Translations under genes and position numbers: made by a program
Assembly (NCBI RefSeq): GCF_001423245.1
Contig: NZ_LMOH01000023.1
Span: forward strand, 1,645-65,644
Direction: 5' to 3'
DNA: 64,000 nt
Source of the DNA: Aureimonas sp. Leaf324
GTDB taxonomy: Bacteria > Pseudomonadota > Alphaproteobacteria > Rhizobiales > Rhizobiaceae
Notes under the pieces: generated by a model
Told to the model about the DNA's origin: nothing
The model's database searches: none
What the model saw: the letters and a program-made list of their open reading frames with translations, nothing else
In this document: positions 23,931 through 34,085 of the stretch, piece after piece
Layout of the letters: each line of letters starts with the position of its first letter
Numbering within the stretch: position 1 is the first letter of the stretch

Positions 23931-25612
23931 GGCACGGCTCCGAGGACAGCCGAGAGGTATTGCGAGGGGTGAAGCACCTGATGGGCGGCCTGCATCGACA
24001 GGCCGGCCAGTGGCTCTGGCCAGATGCCGATCGCGATCACGAAGACGCAAAGCGCGACGAGCGGGATCGTCGCCAGCGGGCGTCCGGGCGGCGGCGCCCG
24101 GAAGGCGTCTTCGCCAGCGTGTGGTTCCGGGTCGGCCAGCGCCGGCAGCGGCCGCCAGAAGGCCAGCGCGAACACGCGGGCGCAGGCGATGGTCAGCAGG
24201 AAACCCGACACGAGCACGGCGAAGGCGAGCCACGGCAGGTCGGCCGAGATCGATGCCCGCACCAGCAGCATCTTCGGCCAGAAGCCCGAGAAGGGAGGCA
24301 GGCCGGAGACGGCGAGAAGCAGCACCAGCATCAGCGCCGAAAAGAGCGGGTGCCGCCGCCACAACCCGCCCATCTCGTGGAGCGACGACGAGCCGTTGCG
24401 GAAAGCCGCGACACCCGCGGCGAGGTACAGCGCGGTCATCACCACGATGGAGTGGACGGCGTAGAAGATCGCACCGGCCAGACCCGTCGCCAGCGGCCCA
24501 TCCGCGGAGACGCCGCTTGCGACCCCTCCCCCCTCCATGCCGCTCCGCAGAACGCTGGCCGCACCGGTGGTGATGGCGCTCGACGCGCTTTCGAGGACGG
24601 GCGGGATCGCGATACCCGCGAGGATGGTGCCGATGCCGGTGATCACGGCGTAGTTCAGCATGCGCCTCAGATCCGACTGCGCCAGTGCGCCGAGCGCGCC
24701 GAACAGCATGGTGAGCGCCGCCATCCAGGCGATGACGAACCCGAGCCCGCCGCGCTCCGGCGGAAACAGCATGAGGACGACGCGGATCAGGGCGTAGATA
24801 CCGACCTTCGTCAGAAGGCCGGCGAACAGGGCCGACACCACGAAGCGGGGCGTGTGGTAGGATGCGGGCAGCCAGAAGTTCAGCGGAAACGCCGCCGCCT
24901 TCATCGCAAAGGCCACGACGAACAGCGAGGCGATGGTGAGAAGGATGCCGTTCCCTTCCATCTGCGCCGACTTGACCGCGATATCGGCCATGTTGAGCGT
25001 GCCGAAGAGGCCGTAGAGGTAGCCGATCGTCAGGAGGAAGAGCGTCGCGCCGATGAGGTTCAGGAAGCAGTATTTGGTCGCGCCGTCGAGCTGCTCGCGC
25101 TCGGAGCCGAGGATCAGGAGCCCGAAGGACCCGATCAGCATCACCTCGAACCAGACATAGAGGTTGAAGATGTCGCCGGTCAGGAACGCGCCGGACACGC
25201 CGCCCATCACCATGAACAGGAACGGATAGAACCCGTAGCGGCGCCCTTCCTCGTCGATCGAGGCGATCGCGTAGATGCCGCAGGCGAGCCCGGCAAAGCC
25301 CGCAACTGAGAGGAACAGGGCGCTGAGGAGATCGGCCGTGAACGAGATGCCGAACGGCGGCCGCCAGCCGCCCATCGCCATGGACATCGGCCCGCCCTCG
25401 GCGATGCGCCAGAGGAGGGCGAGGTCGGTGGCCAGAAGGAGCGCCAGCCCGATCACCGCGATCACCGGATGAAGATCCATGCGCCGGCGCATCATCAGGA
25501 GGATGGCGCCGAAGACGAAGCAGATCACGACCGGCAGCACGAGGAGCGCCTGATCCGGCGTGAACCGGTCGAGCACCATGGCCTGCGAAATTAGGGTGGC
25601 GGTTTCGTCCAT
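23927..25612 (-). CDS. phaD: Mrp-type antiporter subunit D (NuoM/N-like)
   Basis: 561 residues, about 14 membrane segments. The complex I antiporter-like core has [21 protein letters not shown]-type sequence near residue 150 and [14 protein letters not shown] (about residue 235), with lysines and glutamates in the membrane helices expected for proton movement. A small insertion after about residue 340 ([21 protein letters not shown]) is rich in small residues. Starts 8 bases after phaC. Confidence 0.96.
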   Translation of the reverse strand: MDETATLISQAMVLDRFTPDQALLVLPVVICFVFGAILLMMRRRMDLHPVIAVIGLALLLATDLALLWRIAEGGPMSMAMGGWRPPFGISFTADLLSALFLSVAGFAGLACGIYAIASIDEEGRRYGFYPFLFMVMGGVSGAFLTGDIFNLYVWFEVMLIGSFGLLILGSEREQLDGATKYCFLNLIGATLFLLTIGYLYGLFGTLNMADIAVKSAQMEGNGILLTIASLFVVAFAMKAAAFPLNFWLPASYHTPRFVVSALFAGLLTKVGIYALIRVVLMLFPPERGGLGFVIAWMAALTMLFGALGALAQSDLRRMLNYAVITGIGTILAGIAIPPVLESASSAITTGAASVLRSGMEGGGVASGVSADGPLATGLAGAIFYAVHSIVVMTALYLAAGVAAFRNGSSSLHEMGGLWRRHPLFSALMLVLLLAVSGLPPFSGFWPKMLLVRASISADLPWLAFAVLVSGFLLTIACARVFALAFWRPLPALADPEPHAGEDAFRAPPPGRPLATIPLVALCVFVIAIGIWPEPLAGLSMQAAHQVLHPSQYLSAVLGAVP

Positions 25613-25620
25613 CGTCTTCC

Positions 25621-25998
25621 TCAGTAGCCGAGGGGCGGCAGCCCCTCGTCCTCGGGCTCGGCCACGCGCATCTCCATCGTGTCGTCGGTCTCGAGGTCCT
25701 GGTAGGCGCGGTAGGCGAGGACGAGGAGGAACACGAAGAACGAGAAGGAGATCACGATCGCGGTCAGCACCAGCGCCTGCGGCACAGGGTTGGCGATGTC
25801 CTGCGGCGGGACCTTGAGACCCGCCGGAATGAGCGGCGGGGCGATCGGGCTGATCCGGCCGGCGACGAAGAGCGACAGGTTGACCGAATTCCCGAGCAGC
25901 ACCACGCCCAGCAGCATGCGGATGATGTAGCGCGACAGCAGCAGGTAGATGGTGACGGAGAACATCACGGCGACGAGGCCGGCCAGGGCGATTTCCAT
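25621..25998 (-). CDS. phaC: Mrp-type antiporter subunit C (NuoK-like)
   Basis: 125 residues, three membrane segments with RMLLGVVLLGNSVNLSLF and DIANPVPQALVLTAIVISF, the conserved NuoK/MnhC patterns including the PQALVLTAIVI helix. It lies between phaB and phaD with gaps of 15 and 8 bases. The acidic tail (about 104-125) extends past the membrane part. Confidence 0.95.
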   Translation of the reverse strand: MEIALAGLVAVMFSVTIYLLLSRYIIRMLLGVVLLGNSVNLSLFVAGRISPIAPPLIPAGLKVPPQDIANPVPQALVLTAIVISFSFFVFLLVLAYRAYQDLETDDTMEMRVAEPEDEGLPPLGY

Positions 25999-26013
25999 GT
26001 CAGACGGCCTCCC

Positions 26014-26433
26014 TCATCCCGAGTAGCGTTCTTCGAGCGACAGCGCGATCGAGGAGATCGCGCCGACGATGACGAGGAAGACGCCGAGATCGAAGATCAG
26101 CGTCGTCGACAATGCGAGTTCCGCGCCCGCCACGGACACGAAGGCCCAAAGTCCCGTCATGAACTGCGCGCCGCCGAAGAGCGGCATCAGACCCGCGATC
26201 ACCGCGACGATAAGGCCGAACCCGGCATAGGCGATCGGATGGAAGTGAAGCGCCCGGCGCACCGCATCGACGCCGCAGGCCATGCCGTAGACCGCGATGG
26301 CGGACGAGGCGATGAGGCCGCCGATGAAGCCGCCGCCCGGCTCGTTGTGACCGCGCAGGAGCACGAACAGCGAGAACAGGAGCATGAGGGCCGTGATGTA
26401 GGGCGCAGTCACGCGGAAGATGACGGTCCTCAT
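26014..26433 (-). CDS. phaB: Mrp-type antiporter subunit B
   Basis: 139 residues, four membrane segments, with the pattern [23 protein letters not shown] split here as [14 protein letters not shown] and a following helix; this is the MnhB signature. In some rhizobia A and B are fused into one PhaA; here they are separate, with the phaB ATG overlapping the phaA stop by 4 bases. Confidence 0.95.
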   Translation of the reverse strand: MRTVIFRVTAPYITALMLLFSLFVLLRGHNEPGGGFIGGLIASSAIAVYGMACGVDAVRRALHFHPIAYAGFGLIVAVIAGLMPLFGGAQFMTGLWAFVSVAGAELALSTTLIFDLGVFLVIVGAISSIALSLEERYSG

Positions 26434-28802
26434 GGGTGCAGCTCCCCGGACCGGCGCCGCCGTTTGCGCGAATGGCGTCCGTCCGGCTTCGTCGCCCGGA
26501 TGCGCACGAGCGCGAGGATCGCGGCGCCCGTCGTCAGGACCACGGCGATCTCGCCCCAGGTGTCGACGCCGCGGAAGTCGACGAGGATCACGTTCACGAC
26601 GTTGCGCCCATGCGCGATCGTATAGCTGTAGGTCTCGTAGAATTCGGCGAGCTTCGTGTCGAACGGGCGCTGCGTGACGGCGAGGAGCAGAAGGCCGAAC
26701 CCGATCCCGCCGGCGGCAGCCAGCCCCGCCTCCGGCACGATCTTACTCCACGGACGCCGGTCGGCAGGCATCAGGCGAAGCCGCGTCATCACGAGGGCGA
26801 GGATCGAGACCGACAGGATCTCGACCATGAACTGCGTGAACGACAGGTCCGGCGCCCCGAGGAGCATGAAGAGGAGCGCGACCGCCAGCCCCTGGATGCC
26901 GAGCGAGACGATCGCCGTGAGACGGCTCGCCGAGAACGCGACGACGAGAATACCGAGGATGACGATGCCGATGATCGCCCATTCGTAGAAGAAGAGGCGC
27001 GGGAACTCGGGCACGGCCGGCAGCGACCGCGTCCAGACCAGCGTGATCCAGACGGTCGCGACGATGACGCCGAAGGTCACGCGCATGTAGATGTCGAGAC
27101 GACCGGGCTGGAGGCGGTTGGTGATGTGCCAAGCGATGGCGACGAGCCCGCGCAGCGCCTGATCGAAACCCTTGTCCGGTCCCCATCCGATCCGTGCGAG
27201 AAGCGCGGCGATGCCGGAGCGCATCCGCTGGGCGCGTAGGAACAGCACGACGCCGAGCGCGACCGTCAGGATCGAGAGGATCAGCGCCGGCCCCCAGTGG
27301 AAGCCGAGCGCGATGTCCACCGCCAGCGCCCCGTCGAGGGCGGGCGGCGACATCGGATTGGAGATGAACTTGTGCGTCGTCTGCGAGAAGATCGCCGCGA
27401 GAAGGCCGATCACCCCGAGAAGGAGCGGTCCGAACCAGATCATCGGGCTGGTCTCGTGCGCGCGCCGCATGCCGCTCGGCAACGGCCCGAGGAACGGCTT
27501 CAGGGCCACCAGAAGCGCGACTGCGAACATCAGGGCATTGCCGGCCACGGCCGCGATCGTCGTCAGGACGCCGCGAAGGTCGGCCGTTGCGGTCGCCGCG
27601 TAGACCTCTTCCTTGGCGAGGAAGCCGAAGAGCGGCGGCAGGCCGCCCATCGCCGCCGCCCCGAGGATCGCCGCGGCGAAGGTGACGGGCATTTTCAGGC
27701 GAAGGCCGCCGAGCGCGCGGATGTCGCGCGTTCCCGCGCCGTGGTCGATCGAACCCGCGACCATGAAGAGGCACGCCTTGGCCAGCGAATGGGCGAAGAG
27801 GTAGAGCACCGCCGCCTCGATCGCGAGCTCCGACCCGATGCCGAGCAGCATGACGAGAAGGCCGAGCGAGGCGACCGTGGTGTAGGCGAGCATGAGCTTG
27901 ATGTCGCTCTGGCGGAGCGCCAGCACGGCGCCGACCACCAGGGTGACGCCGCCGAAGAGCGGCAGGACCGTCGCCCAGATGACGCTGTCGCCGACCATCG
28001 GGAACATGCGCATCAGGAGATAGATGCCGGCCTTCACCATCGTCGCGGAATGAAGGTAGGCGGACACCGGCGTCGGCGCCTCCATCGCGTTGGGCAGCCA
28101 GACGTGGAAGGGCATCTGCGCCGACTTCGTGAAGGCCCCGAGGAGGACCAGAAGCAGGGCCGGAACGAAGATGCCGCTGGTGCGGAATGCGTCGGGCGCG
28201 TCGAGAAGGAGGCTCAGCGACGACAGCCCCGTCCCCTCGCGGATCATCAGGAGGCCGGCCAGGAGCGCCAGCCCGCCGCCGCCGGTGACGACCAGCGCCT
28301 GCACGGCGCCGCGCCGCGCCGCCTCGCGCTCGTGGTCGAAGCCGATAAGCAGGAAGCTGGTGATCGACGTCAGCTCCCAGAAGATGAAGAGCGTGATGAG
28401 ATCGTCGGCCAGGACGAGGCCCAGCATCGAGCCCATGAAAAGAAGGATGAACGCGTGGAAGCGGCCGCGCTTGGAGCCGCGCGGCATGTAGCCGCCGGAG
28501 TAGAGGACGACGAGCGCACCGATGAACAGGATCAGGAAGGCGAAGCCGAAGGACAGGCCGTCGAGCCGGAAGGCGAAACGCACGCCGAACGAGGGAACCC
28601 AGTCGAAGCCGAACAGGATCGGCACGCGGGCCTGAACCTGCGCGCTCTGCTGGAAGAGGATGGCGAGACCGCCGATCGGAAACAGCGCGAGGAAGACCGA
28701 ACCGAGCCGGTCGAGGAGAATGATGCTGAGGGGAGCGACGAGGGCTCCTAGGAACGGAAGCGCCAGAGCGAGAAACAACAGTCCGTCCGAAAGGTGGTCC
28801 AT
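26430..28802 (-). CDS. phaA: Mrp-type antiporter subunit A (NuoL-like)
   Basis: 790 residues from the ATG at 28802 ([10 protein letters not shown]), preceded by GGGGACT; an ATG at 28859 is an alternative. The first 500 residues are the NuoL-type antiporter core ([35 protein letters not shown]-type motif around residue 230, HALAKACLF-like [10 protein letters not shown]). The C-terminal 290 residues hold the MnhA-specific extension with [15 protein letters not shown] and the [14 protein letters not shown] segment. PhaA heads the seven-gene operon; in rhizobia Pha systems give tolerance to alkali, K+ or Na+. Confidence 0.96.
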   Translation of the reverse strand: MDHLSDGLLFLALALPFLGALVAPLSIILLDRLGSVFLALFPIGGLAILFQQSAQVQARVPILFGFDWVPSFGVRFAFRLDGLSFGFAFLILFIGALVVLYSGGYMPRGSKRGRFHAFILLFMGSMLGLVLADDLITLFIFWELTSITSFLLIGFDHEREAARRGAVQALVVTGGGGLALLAGLLMIREGTGLSSLSLLLDAPDAFRTSGIFVPALLLVLLGAFTKSAQMPFHVWLPNAMEAPTPVSAYLHSATMVKAGIYLLMRMFPMVGDSVIWATVLPLFGGVTLVVGAVLALRQSDIKLMLAYTTVASLGLLVMLLGIGSELAIEAAVLYLFAHSLAKACLFMVAGSIDHGAGTRDIRALGGLRLKMPVTFAAAILGAAAMGGLPPLFGFLAKEEVYAATATADLRGVLTTIAAVAGNALMFAVALLVALKPFLGPLPSGMRRAHETSPMIWFGPLLLGVIGLLAAIFSQTTHKFISNPMSPPALDGALAVDIALGFHWGPALILSILTVALGVVLFLRAQRMRSGIAALLARIGWGPDKGFDQALRGLVAIAWHITNRLQPGRLDIYMRVTFGVIVATVWITLVWTRSLPAVPEFPRLFFYEWAIIGIVILGILVVAFSASRLTAIVSLGIQGLAVALLFMLLGAPDLSFTQFMVEILSVSILALVMTRLRLMPADRRPWSKIVPEAGLAAAGGIGFGLLLLAVTQRPFDTKLAEFYETYSYTIAHGRNVVNVILVDFRGVDTWGEIAVVLTTGAAILALVRIRATKPDGRHSRKRRRRSGELHP

Positions 28803-29004
28803 CCAGTCCCCGTGATGCCTCGCGCGCTGCGCGGCATTCCTCATGCCGCTACGCAGCAAAGGCTAGAGCCGGGACCCCAATTTTCAAGGTTAAACAGCGC
28901 GTGAACGGTGCATGTGCGCGGGGTCCGCGAGCCTCTGCGCTTGTGGGAGAGGCCCGGCAATCCTAGCTAGGCACCAATCGAGGAATGCCGTGAAGGAGAG
29001 GACG

Positions 29005-29406
29005 ATGGCCGAGCATCAGAAGGTGAACAAGAGCGACGCGGAATGGCGCGAGCAGCTCACGCCCGAGCAGTACCAGGTGGCCCGTGGCCACGGGACGGAG
29101 CGTCCCTTCACGGGACCCAACTGGGACCAGAAGGCGGACGGCCTCTACACCTGCGTGTGCTGCGATCGTCCGCTGTTCCGCTCGGAGACGAAGTTCGACT
29201 CCGGCACCGGCTGGCCGAGCTTCTACCAGCCGGTCGATCCGGCCTCGGTGGACGAGGTGACGGACCGGTCGCACGGCATGGTTCGCACGGAGGTCCGCTG
29301 CCACGACTGCGACGCCCATCTCGGCCATGTCTTCGACGACGGCCCGCGCCCGACGGGCCTGCGCTACTGCATGAACGGATATGCGTTGAACTTCCAGCGC
29401 GATTGA
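29005..29406 (+). CDS. msrB: Peptide-methionine (R)-S-oxide reductase MsrB
   Basis: 133 residues from the ATG at 29005, with AAGGAGAGG 8 bases upstream. It repairs methionine-R-sulfoxide in proteins. Zinc cysteine pairs are in CVCC and CHDC; the catalytic cysteine is in [13 protein letters not shown]. The position that carries the resolving cysteine in many MsrB proteins is Thr here ([10 protein letters not shown]), so recycling must use another cysteine or an external thiol. No msrA is adjacent. Confidence 0.95.
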   Translation: MAEHQKVNKSDAEWREQLTPEQYQVARGHGTERPFTGPNWDQKADGLYTCVCCDRPLFRSETKFDSGTGWPSFYQPVDPASVDEVTDRSHGMVRTEVRCHDCDAHLGHVFDDGPRPTGLRYCMNGYALNFQRD

Positions 29407-29480
29407 GCGACGAGGTTCCCCGAAGGCGGGGCGCCTCCGGCGTCCCGTATCCTGCCCTTGCGGCCCTGAACGGACACGCC

Positions 29481-31598
29481 ATGCCCTCCGCCTTTCGCGA
29501 CGACCTTCCCCCTCCCCCGCCTGCCGTGCGCCGTCCCGTCTCGGACGAGCGCCATGGCCAGACGCGAACCGACGACTACGCTTGGCTGCGCGCCCCGAAC
29601 TGGCAGGAGATGTTCAAGGACACGAGCCTGCTCGACCCGGCGATCCGCTCGCATATCGATGCGGAGAACGTCTATTCGAAAGCGGTGCTCGGCGACCTCG
29701 ACGCGCTGAAGGCGGAGCTGATCGCCGAGATGCGCGCGCGCATCAAGGAGGACGACTCGTCCGTTCCGGCGCCCGACGGTCCCTATGCCTACGGCGTGTC
29801 CTATCGGCACGGAGCCGAGTACCCCCGCTTCGTCCGTTGTGCGCGCGAGGGCGGCGACGAGCGCGTGATGCTCGACGGCGAGATCGAGGCCGAAGGAACC
29901 GACTACTTCTCGCTGGGCGGCGTCGACCACTCGCCGGACCACCGATGGCTCGCCTGGTCGCGCGACGACAAGGGGTCGGAGTTCTACGATCTGTCCGTGC
30001 GCGATCTCGAGACGGGCGATGACACGGCCGAACTCATCGCCGATACGAGCGGCGGCGTCGCGTGGGACGCCCGCTCGCACGGTTTCTTCTACACCCGCCT
30101 CGACGCCAACCACCGGCCGAGCCGCGTCTTCTACCATGCGCTGGGCACCGCCCCGGCCGACGACCCGCTGATCTACGAGGAGACCGACACCGGCTTCTTC
30201 ATGGGCGTCGGCGGCACACAGGGGAACGGCTTCGTCATCATCGACATCCACGATCACGAAACTTCGGAAGCCTGGCTGATCCCGGCGATGAACCCGGCCG
30301 CCGAGCCGCGCCTCGTGGTGCGCCGCCAGACCGGCGTCGAGTACGACATCGACGAGGGCGACGGCACCCTTTACATCCTGACCAACGCCGACGGCGCGCG
30401 CGACTTCAAGATCGTGACCGCGCCGGCCGACCTGCCCGGCAAGGAGAACTGGCGCGACCTCGTTCCCCATGAGGACGGGCGCCTGATCCTCAGCCATCTG
30501 ATCCTGAAGCGCCACCTCGTCTGGCTGGAGCGCCGGGACGGCCTGCCGCGCATCGTCGTGAAGCGTCTTGCCGATGGCGCCGAGCATGTCGTGGCCTTCG
30601 AGGAGGAGGCCTACTCGCTCGGCCTCGGCGGCACCTACGAGTTCGACACCGACACGATCCGCTTTTCGTATTCGTCGATGACGACGCCGAACCAGACCTT
30701 CGAGTACGATCTGGAAACCCGCGAGCGCCGGCTCCTGAAGACGCAGGAAGTGCCGTCCGGCCACGACCCTGCGGCCTACGTCACGCGCCGCATCCATGCC
30801 CCGGCGGCCGACGGCGAGACGGTGCCGATCTCGCTCGTCTATCGCCGCGACACGCCGCTCGACGGCTCGGCCCCGTGCCTCCTCTACGGCTACGGCTCCT
30901 ACGGGATGACCATTCCCGCCTCGTTCAACACCAATTGCCTGTCGCTCGTCGACCGCGGCTTCGTCTACGCGATCGCCCATATCCGGGGCGGCAAGGACAA
31001 GGGGTTCCGCTGGTACGAGGCGGGGCGGCGCGAGCACAAGCGCAACACGTTCACCGACTTCATCGCGGCGGCCGATCATCTGGTTGCCAAGAACTACACG
31101 CGTCACGACCGGATCGTCGCCAATGGCGGGTCGGCCGGCGGCATGCTGATGGGCGCGGTCGCCAACATGGCGCCGGAGAAGTTCGGCGGCATCGTCGCGG
31201 TGGTCCCGTTCGTCGACGTCCTCAACACGATGCTGGACGACACGCTGCCGCTGACGCCGCCGGAATGGCCGGAATGGGGCAATCCCATCGTCTCGCCCGC
31301 CGACTATGCGACGATCGCGGGCTACAGCCCCTACGACAACGTGAAGCCCCAGGCCTATCCGCCGATCCTGGCGCTCGCGGGCCTCACCGACCCGCGGGTG
31401 ACCTACTGGGAGCCGGCCAAGTGGGTGGCGCGCCTGCGGGCGGTGAAGACCGACGGCAATCCCGTCGTGCTGCACACCAACATGGGGGCCGGCCACGGCG
31501 GCGCGTCGGGCCGCTTCGCCAAGCTCGAGGAGGTCGCGATGATCTACGCCTTCGCGCTGAAGCTTATGGGTCTGCCGGCCAAGCGGCCGGCCGCCTGA
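29481..31598 (+). CDS. ptrB: Oligopeptidase B (S9A serine peptidase)
   Basis: 705 residues from the ATG at 29481; the open frame runs upstream over msrB without homology. The N-terminal beta-propeller (about 80-420) is followed by an alpha/beta-hydrolase domain. Catalytic residues: Ser in NGGSAGGML, Asp in LTDPRVTYWEP, His in MGAGHGGASG. HIRGGKDKGFRWYEAGR is a family signature. It cleaves small peptides after basic residues in the cytoplasm; no signal peptide. 74 bases downstream of msrB in the same direction. Confidence 0.95.
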   Translation: MPSAFRDDLPPPPPAVRRPVSDERHGQTRTDDYAWLRAPNWQEMFKDTSLLDPAIRSHIDAENVYSKAVLGDLDALKAELIAEMRARIKEDDSSVPAPDGPYAYGVSYRHGAEYPRFVRCAREGGDERVMLDGEIEAEGTDYFSLGGVDHSPDHRWLAWSRDDKGSEFYDLSVRDLETGDDTAELIADTSGGVAWDARSHGFFYTRLDANHRPSRVFYHALGTAPADDPLIYEETDTGFFMGVGGTQGNGFVIIDIHDHETSEAWLIPAMNPAAEPRLVVRRQTGVEYDIDEGDGTLYILTNADGARDFKIVTAPADLPGKENWRDLVPHEDGRLILSHLILKRHLVWLERRDGLPRIVVKRLADGAEHVVAFEEEAYSLGLGGTYEFDTDTIRFSYSSMTTPNQTFEYDLETRERRLLKTQEVPSGHDPAAYVTRRIHAPAADGETVPISLVYRRDTPLDGSAPCLLYGYGSYGMTIPASFNTNCLSLVDRGFVYAIAHIRGGKDKGFRWYEAGRREHKRNTFTDFIAAADHLVAKNYTRHDRIVANGGSAGGMLMGAVANMAPEKFGGIVAVVPFVDVLNTMLDDTLPLTPPEWPEWGNPIVSPADYATIAGYSPYDNVKPQAYPPILALAGLTDPRVTYWEPAKWVARLRAVKTDGNPVVLHTNMGAGHGGASGRFAKLEEVAMIYAFALKLMGLPAKRPAA

Positions 31599-31623
31599 CG
31601 AATCCTCGCAAGCGGGGGGAGCG

Positions 31624-32556
31624 TCAGTTCCCCTCGCCGCTTGGTGCGATAGCGGGGATCGCCTTCAGATAGGCTGCGATCGCCGCGCGGTCTTCCGGCA
31701 AAAGCTTCGCCAGGTTGTTCTGGACTGCGACCATCGAGCCGCCGACGCTGTCGAAGTCCGGCGTGAAGCCGGTCTCGAAATAGGTCGCGAGATCGGCCTC
31801 CGACCAGTCGGCCGTCTCGCCGCCCGGCGTGATGTCGGGAATGTTGCCGTCGCCCTCGGGCGCCGGACCACCGGCCAGCCAGCGAGAATGATCGAGACCG
31901 CCGAGCCCGCCGAAGGTCCGCGGCGTGTGGCATTCGCCGCAATGGCCCGGCCCCTCGACGAGATACTGCCCGCGTTTGACCGCCTCGGACGCGTCGGTCG
32001 GCAGCACGACGACCGGCGCCGGATCGAGGAAGACGCGCTGCCACAGCCCGACGCCTCGGCGAATGCTGTAGGGGAATGCGAGATCGTTGGGCGGCGAGAT
32101 GGTCCCCGAAGTCGGCAGCGTCATCAGATAGGCATGGAGGTCGGCGATGTCGCCGGCGGTCATGCGCGCATAGGACGTGTAGGGAAAGGCGGGATAGAGC
32201 GGCTGGCCGTTCGGATCGACGCCGCGCTGCATCGCGTTGGCGAAGTCGGCCAGCGACCAGGCACCGATCCCGGCCTGCGGGTCCGGCGTGATGTTGGGCG
32301 CGTGGAACGTTCCGAACTTCGTCACCAGCGGCGGCCCTCCGGCCAACACCACCGGACCGTCGCCCGCAGGCTCGGACGGCGCGTGGCAGGACGCGCATCC
32401 GCCGGCGTGGAACAGGCGTTCGCCGCGCGCCGCGTCGCCGCTTCCCTCGGCGGCGATCGCTTCCAATGGCAGGCGACGGGGCGTCGTCAGGGCATAGGCG
32501 CCGCTGGCGACGACCACCACGGCGCCCAGCGCCACGAGGATCCGGCGCGCGGCCAC
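31624..32556 (-). CDS. Di-haem c-type cytochrome (alcohol dehydrogenase-type subunit)
   Basis: 310 residues from a GTG at 32556. An N-terminal signal/anchor helix (about 5-22) is followed by two haem c sites, CASCH (about residue 53) and CGECH (about residue 207), each in a cytochrome c domain, with Met ligands likely in the second halves. Such di-haem proteins serve as electron-transfer subunits or partners of periplasmic dehydrogenases. It follows the cytochrome c' gene by 9 bases, so both are one transcript, and it converges on ptrB. Confidence 0.9.
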   Translation of the reverse strand: MAARRILVALGAVVVVASGAYALTTPRRLPLEAIAAEGSGDAARGERLFHAGGCASCHAPSEPAGDGPVVLAGGPPLVTKFGTFHAPNITPDPQAGIGAWSLADFANAMQRGVDPNGQPLYPAFPYTSYARMTAGDIADLHAYLMTLPTSGTISPPNDLAFPYSIRRGVGLWQRVFLDPAPVVVLPTDASEAVKRGQYLVEGPGHCGECHTPRTFGGLGGLDHSRWLAGGPAPEGDGNIPDITPGGETADWSEADLATYFETGFTPDFDSVGGSMVAVQNNLAKLLPEDRAAIAAYLKAIPAIAPSGEGN

Positions 32557-32565
32557 CGGATCGGG

Positions 32566-33021
32566 CTACTTCGCGCGGAACTGCTGGTGGCAGCTCTGGC
32601 AGTTGGCGGCGACGCTCGCGAACGCCGTCTTGAAGGCCTCCACGTCGGCCGGCTTGGCATCAAGCGCGGCCTGTGTATCGGCGACGAACTTGGCGTTTGC
32701 CGCCTCGAACTCGGCCGGCTTCTCCCAGATCGCCGGCGAGGCTTCGGTCTTCCCACCGGTCTTGGAGTCCTCCGGGAACAGCGTGCCGAACGTCTTCGCG
32801 TCGGCGTTCAGCATCGTGAAGATCGCGTTCGCCTTGGCGGCGTCGTAGGGCTCCTCACCCTTGATCAGCGCGTTGGCCGAACGTGCCGCCTTGGCGTTGT
32901 TCTTCATCAGCTGCTGGCGCTCGGCGATGACGTCGGTGTTCTGTGCCGTTGCCGGCAGGAGGGGCGCCAGAAGCGCTGCGGAGACCACGAGACCCGCGAA
33001 ACCCATCTTCCAAGTCGACAT
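32566..33021 (-). CDS. Cytochrome c' / c556 family protein
   Basis: 151 residues. A signal peptide (about 1-26, ending ATA-QNTD) precedes a four-helix-bundle sequence with the haem site near the C-terminus, CQSCHQQFR, the hallmark of cytochrome c'. Proteins of this family bind NO or transfer electrons in the periplasm. Upstream member of a two-gene cytochrome unit; a sodB terminator separates it from superoxide dismutase. Confidence 0.92.
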   Translation of the reverse strand: MSTWKMGFAGLVVSAALLAPLLPATAQNTDVIAERQQLMKNNAKAARSANALIKGEEPYDAAKANAIFTMLNADAKTFGTLFPEDSKTGGKTEASPAIWEKPAEFEAANAKFVADTQAALDAKPADVEAFKTAFASVAANCQSCHQQFRAK

Positions 33022-33122
33022 GTCCGATTCTCCAGGAGCCAGATTTGGAACGTCTCCAGAGAGACAACAGGGGAATGGTCGCCCTGTCCATCCATCTTCG
33101 ATGACGCACCGATGCCGGAATG

Positions 33123-33157
33123 GAAAAGGCCCCGCCGCAGCGGGTGCGGCAGGGCCT
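33123..33157 (-). terminator. Rho-independent terminator after sodB
   Basis: A 12-bp stem (33128-33139 with 33145-33156) with a 5-base loop, followed on the minus strand by TTTTCC. One pair is G-U on minus-strand RNA but C-A on plus-strand RNA, so it serves sodB, whose stop is 28 bases upstream. Confidence 0.8.
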
Positions 33158-33184
33158 CTCGAATGGATCGGAGCGCGTCGGCGA

Positions 33185-33787
33185 TCAGGCGCCGGCGGCC
33201 TCGTAGCGCTCCAGGACGTAATCCCAGTTGATCAGGTTGTCGACGAACGCCTCGAGGTACTTCGGGCGGGCGTTACGGTAGTCGATGTAGTAGGAATGCT
33301 CCCACACGTCGACGCCGAGGATCGGGGTCGCGCCGTGCACCAGGGGGTTCTCGCCGTTCGGCGTCTTGACGATCTGCAGCTTGCCGTCCTTCACGGCGAC
33401 CCACGCCCAGCCCGAACCGAACTGCGTCTTGCCGGCTTCCACGAAATCGTTGCGGAACTTGTCGTAGCCGCCGAGATCGGAATCGAACGCCGTCTGCAGC
33501 TTGCCGGGCAGGCTCTTGCCGCCGCCGTTCGGCTTCATCCACTTCCAGAAGTGGATGTGGTTGTAGTGCTGGCCCGCGTTGTTGAAGAGCGGCTGGTTCT
33601 TGCCGAAGGACTGCTTCACCACCTCTTCCAGCGACGCGTCGGCGAGACCGGCGTCGGCGGCAAGCTTGTTGCCCATGTCGACATAGGCCTGGTGATGCTT
33701 GTCGTGATGATACTCCAGCGTCTCCTTGGACATGTACGGCTGGAGGGCATCGTAGGCGTAGGGGAGTTCGGGCAGGGTGAAGGCCAT
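33185..33787 (-). CDS. sodB: Superoxide dismutase (Fe/Mn family)
   Basis: 200 residues, normal length. Metal ligands fit the family: His in TLEYHHDKHH (about 27), His in HYNHIHFW (about 78), and Asp/His in GVDVWEHSYYIDY (about 160). The order GGGKSLP and the absence of a signal peptide suggest a cytoplasmic, iron-type enzyme, though Fe and Mn forms are hard to tell apart by eye. AAGGAG lies 6 bases before the ATG. Monocistronic, with its own terminator. Confidence 0.95.
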   Translation of the reverse strand: MAFTLPELPYAYDALQPYMSKETLEYHHDKHHQAYVDMGNKLAADAGLADASLEEVVKQSFGKNQPLFNNAGQHYNHIHFWKWMKPNGGGKSLPGKLQTAFDSDLGGYDKFRNDFVEAGKTQFGSGWAWVAVKDGKLQIVKTPNGENPLVHGATPILGVDVWEHSYYIDYRNARPKYLEAFVDNLINWDYVLERYEAAGA

Positions 33788-34085
33788 CGGTCGTCTCCTT
33801 CTTCGCGAGCCCCCGGCGTGGCGATTCGGTCTCGCCGGCGGGCGCTGAAACCGGGCCCTTAGCTAGAGCCTCCCCGCTTGTTTGTCAGCCTCGCGCGTTG
33901 CGAAAGACCAGCTGAGCGGGGAATATCCTTCCCCGGCCGAACCGCCGCGCCGCCGGCGTCAGGAGACCTTAAGGCTTGGGAACGAAGATCGAACCCGCGC
34001 GTTCTCAGCGCATGTGTTGACTCGACCGGATCGCAAGCCTTCAGCAAAAAGGGGGCAGGTGCGGTCGCCAAGTTCTGGCTGGATC
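33788..34085. promoter_or_regulatory. Divergent intergenic region sodB / L,D-transpeptidase
   Basis: 298 bases with no gene I can support. It should hold the promoters of both neighbours. The open frame of the transpeptidase extends back through it, but the signal peptide places the start at 34086. No clear operator was seen. Confidence 0.3.

Noticed and set aside
31600-31645. Inverted CAAGCGG/CCGCTTG between ptrB and the di-haem cytochrome as a terminator
   Set aside because: The stem has a 3-base bulge, overlaps the cytochrome stop region and has no U-tract.
33975-34000. A T-loop-like GGTTCGAT (minus strand) suggesting a tRNA
   Set aside because: No acceptor stem, anticodon arm or D arm could be built around it.
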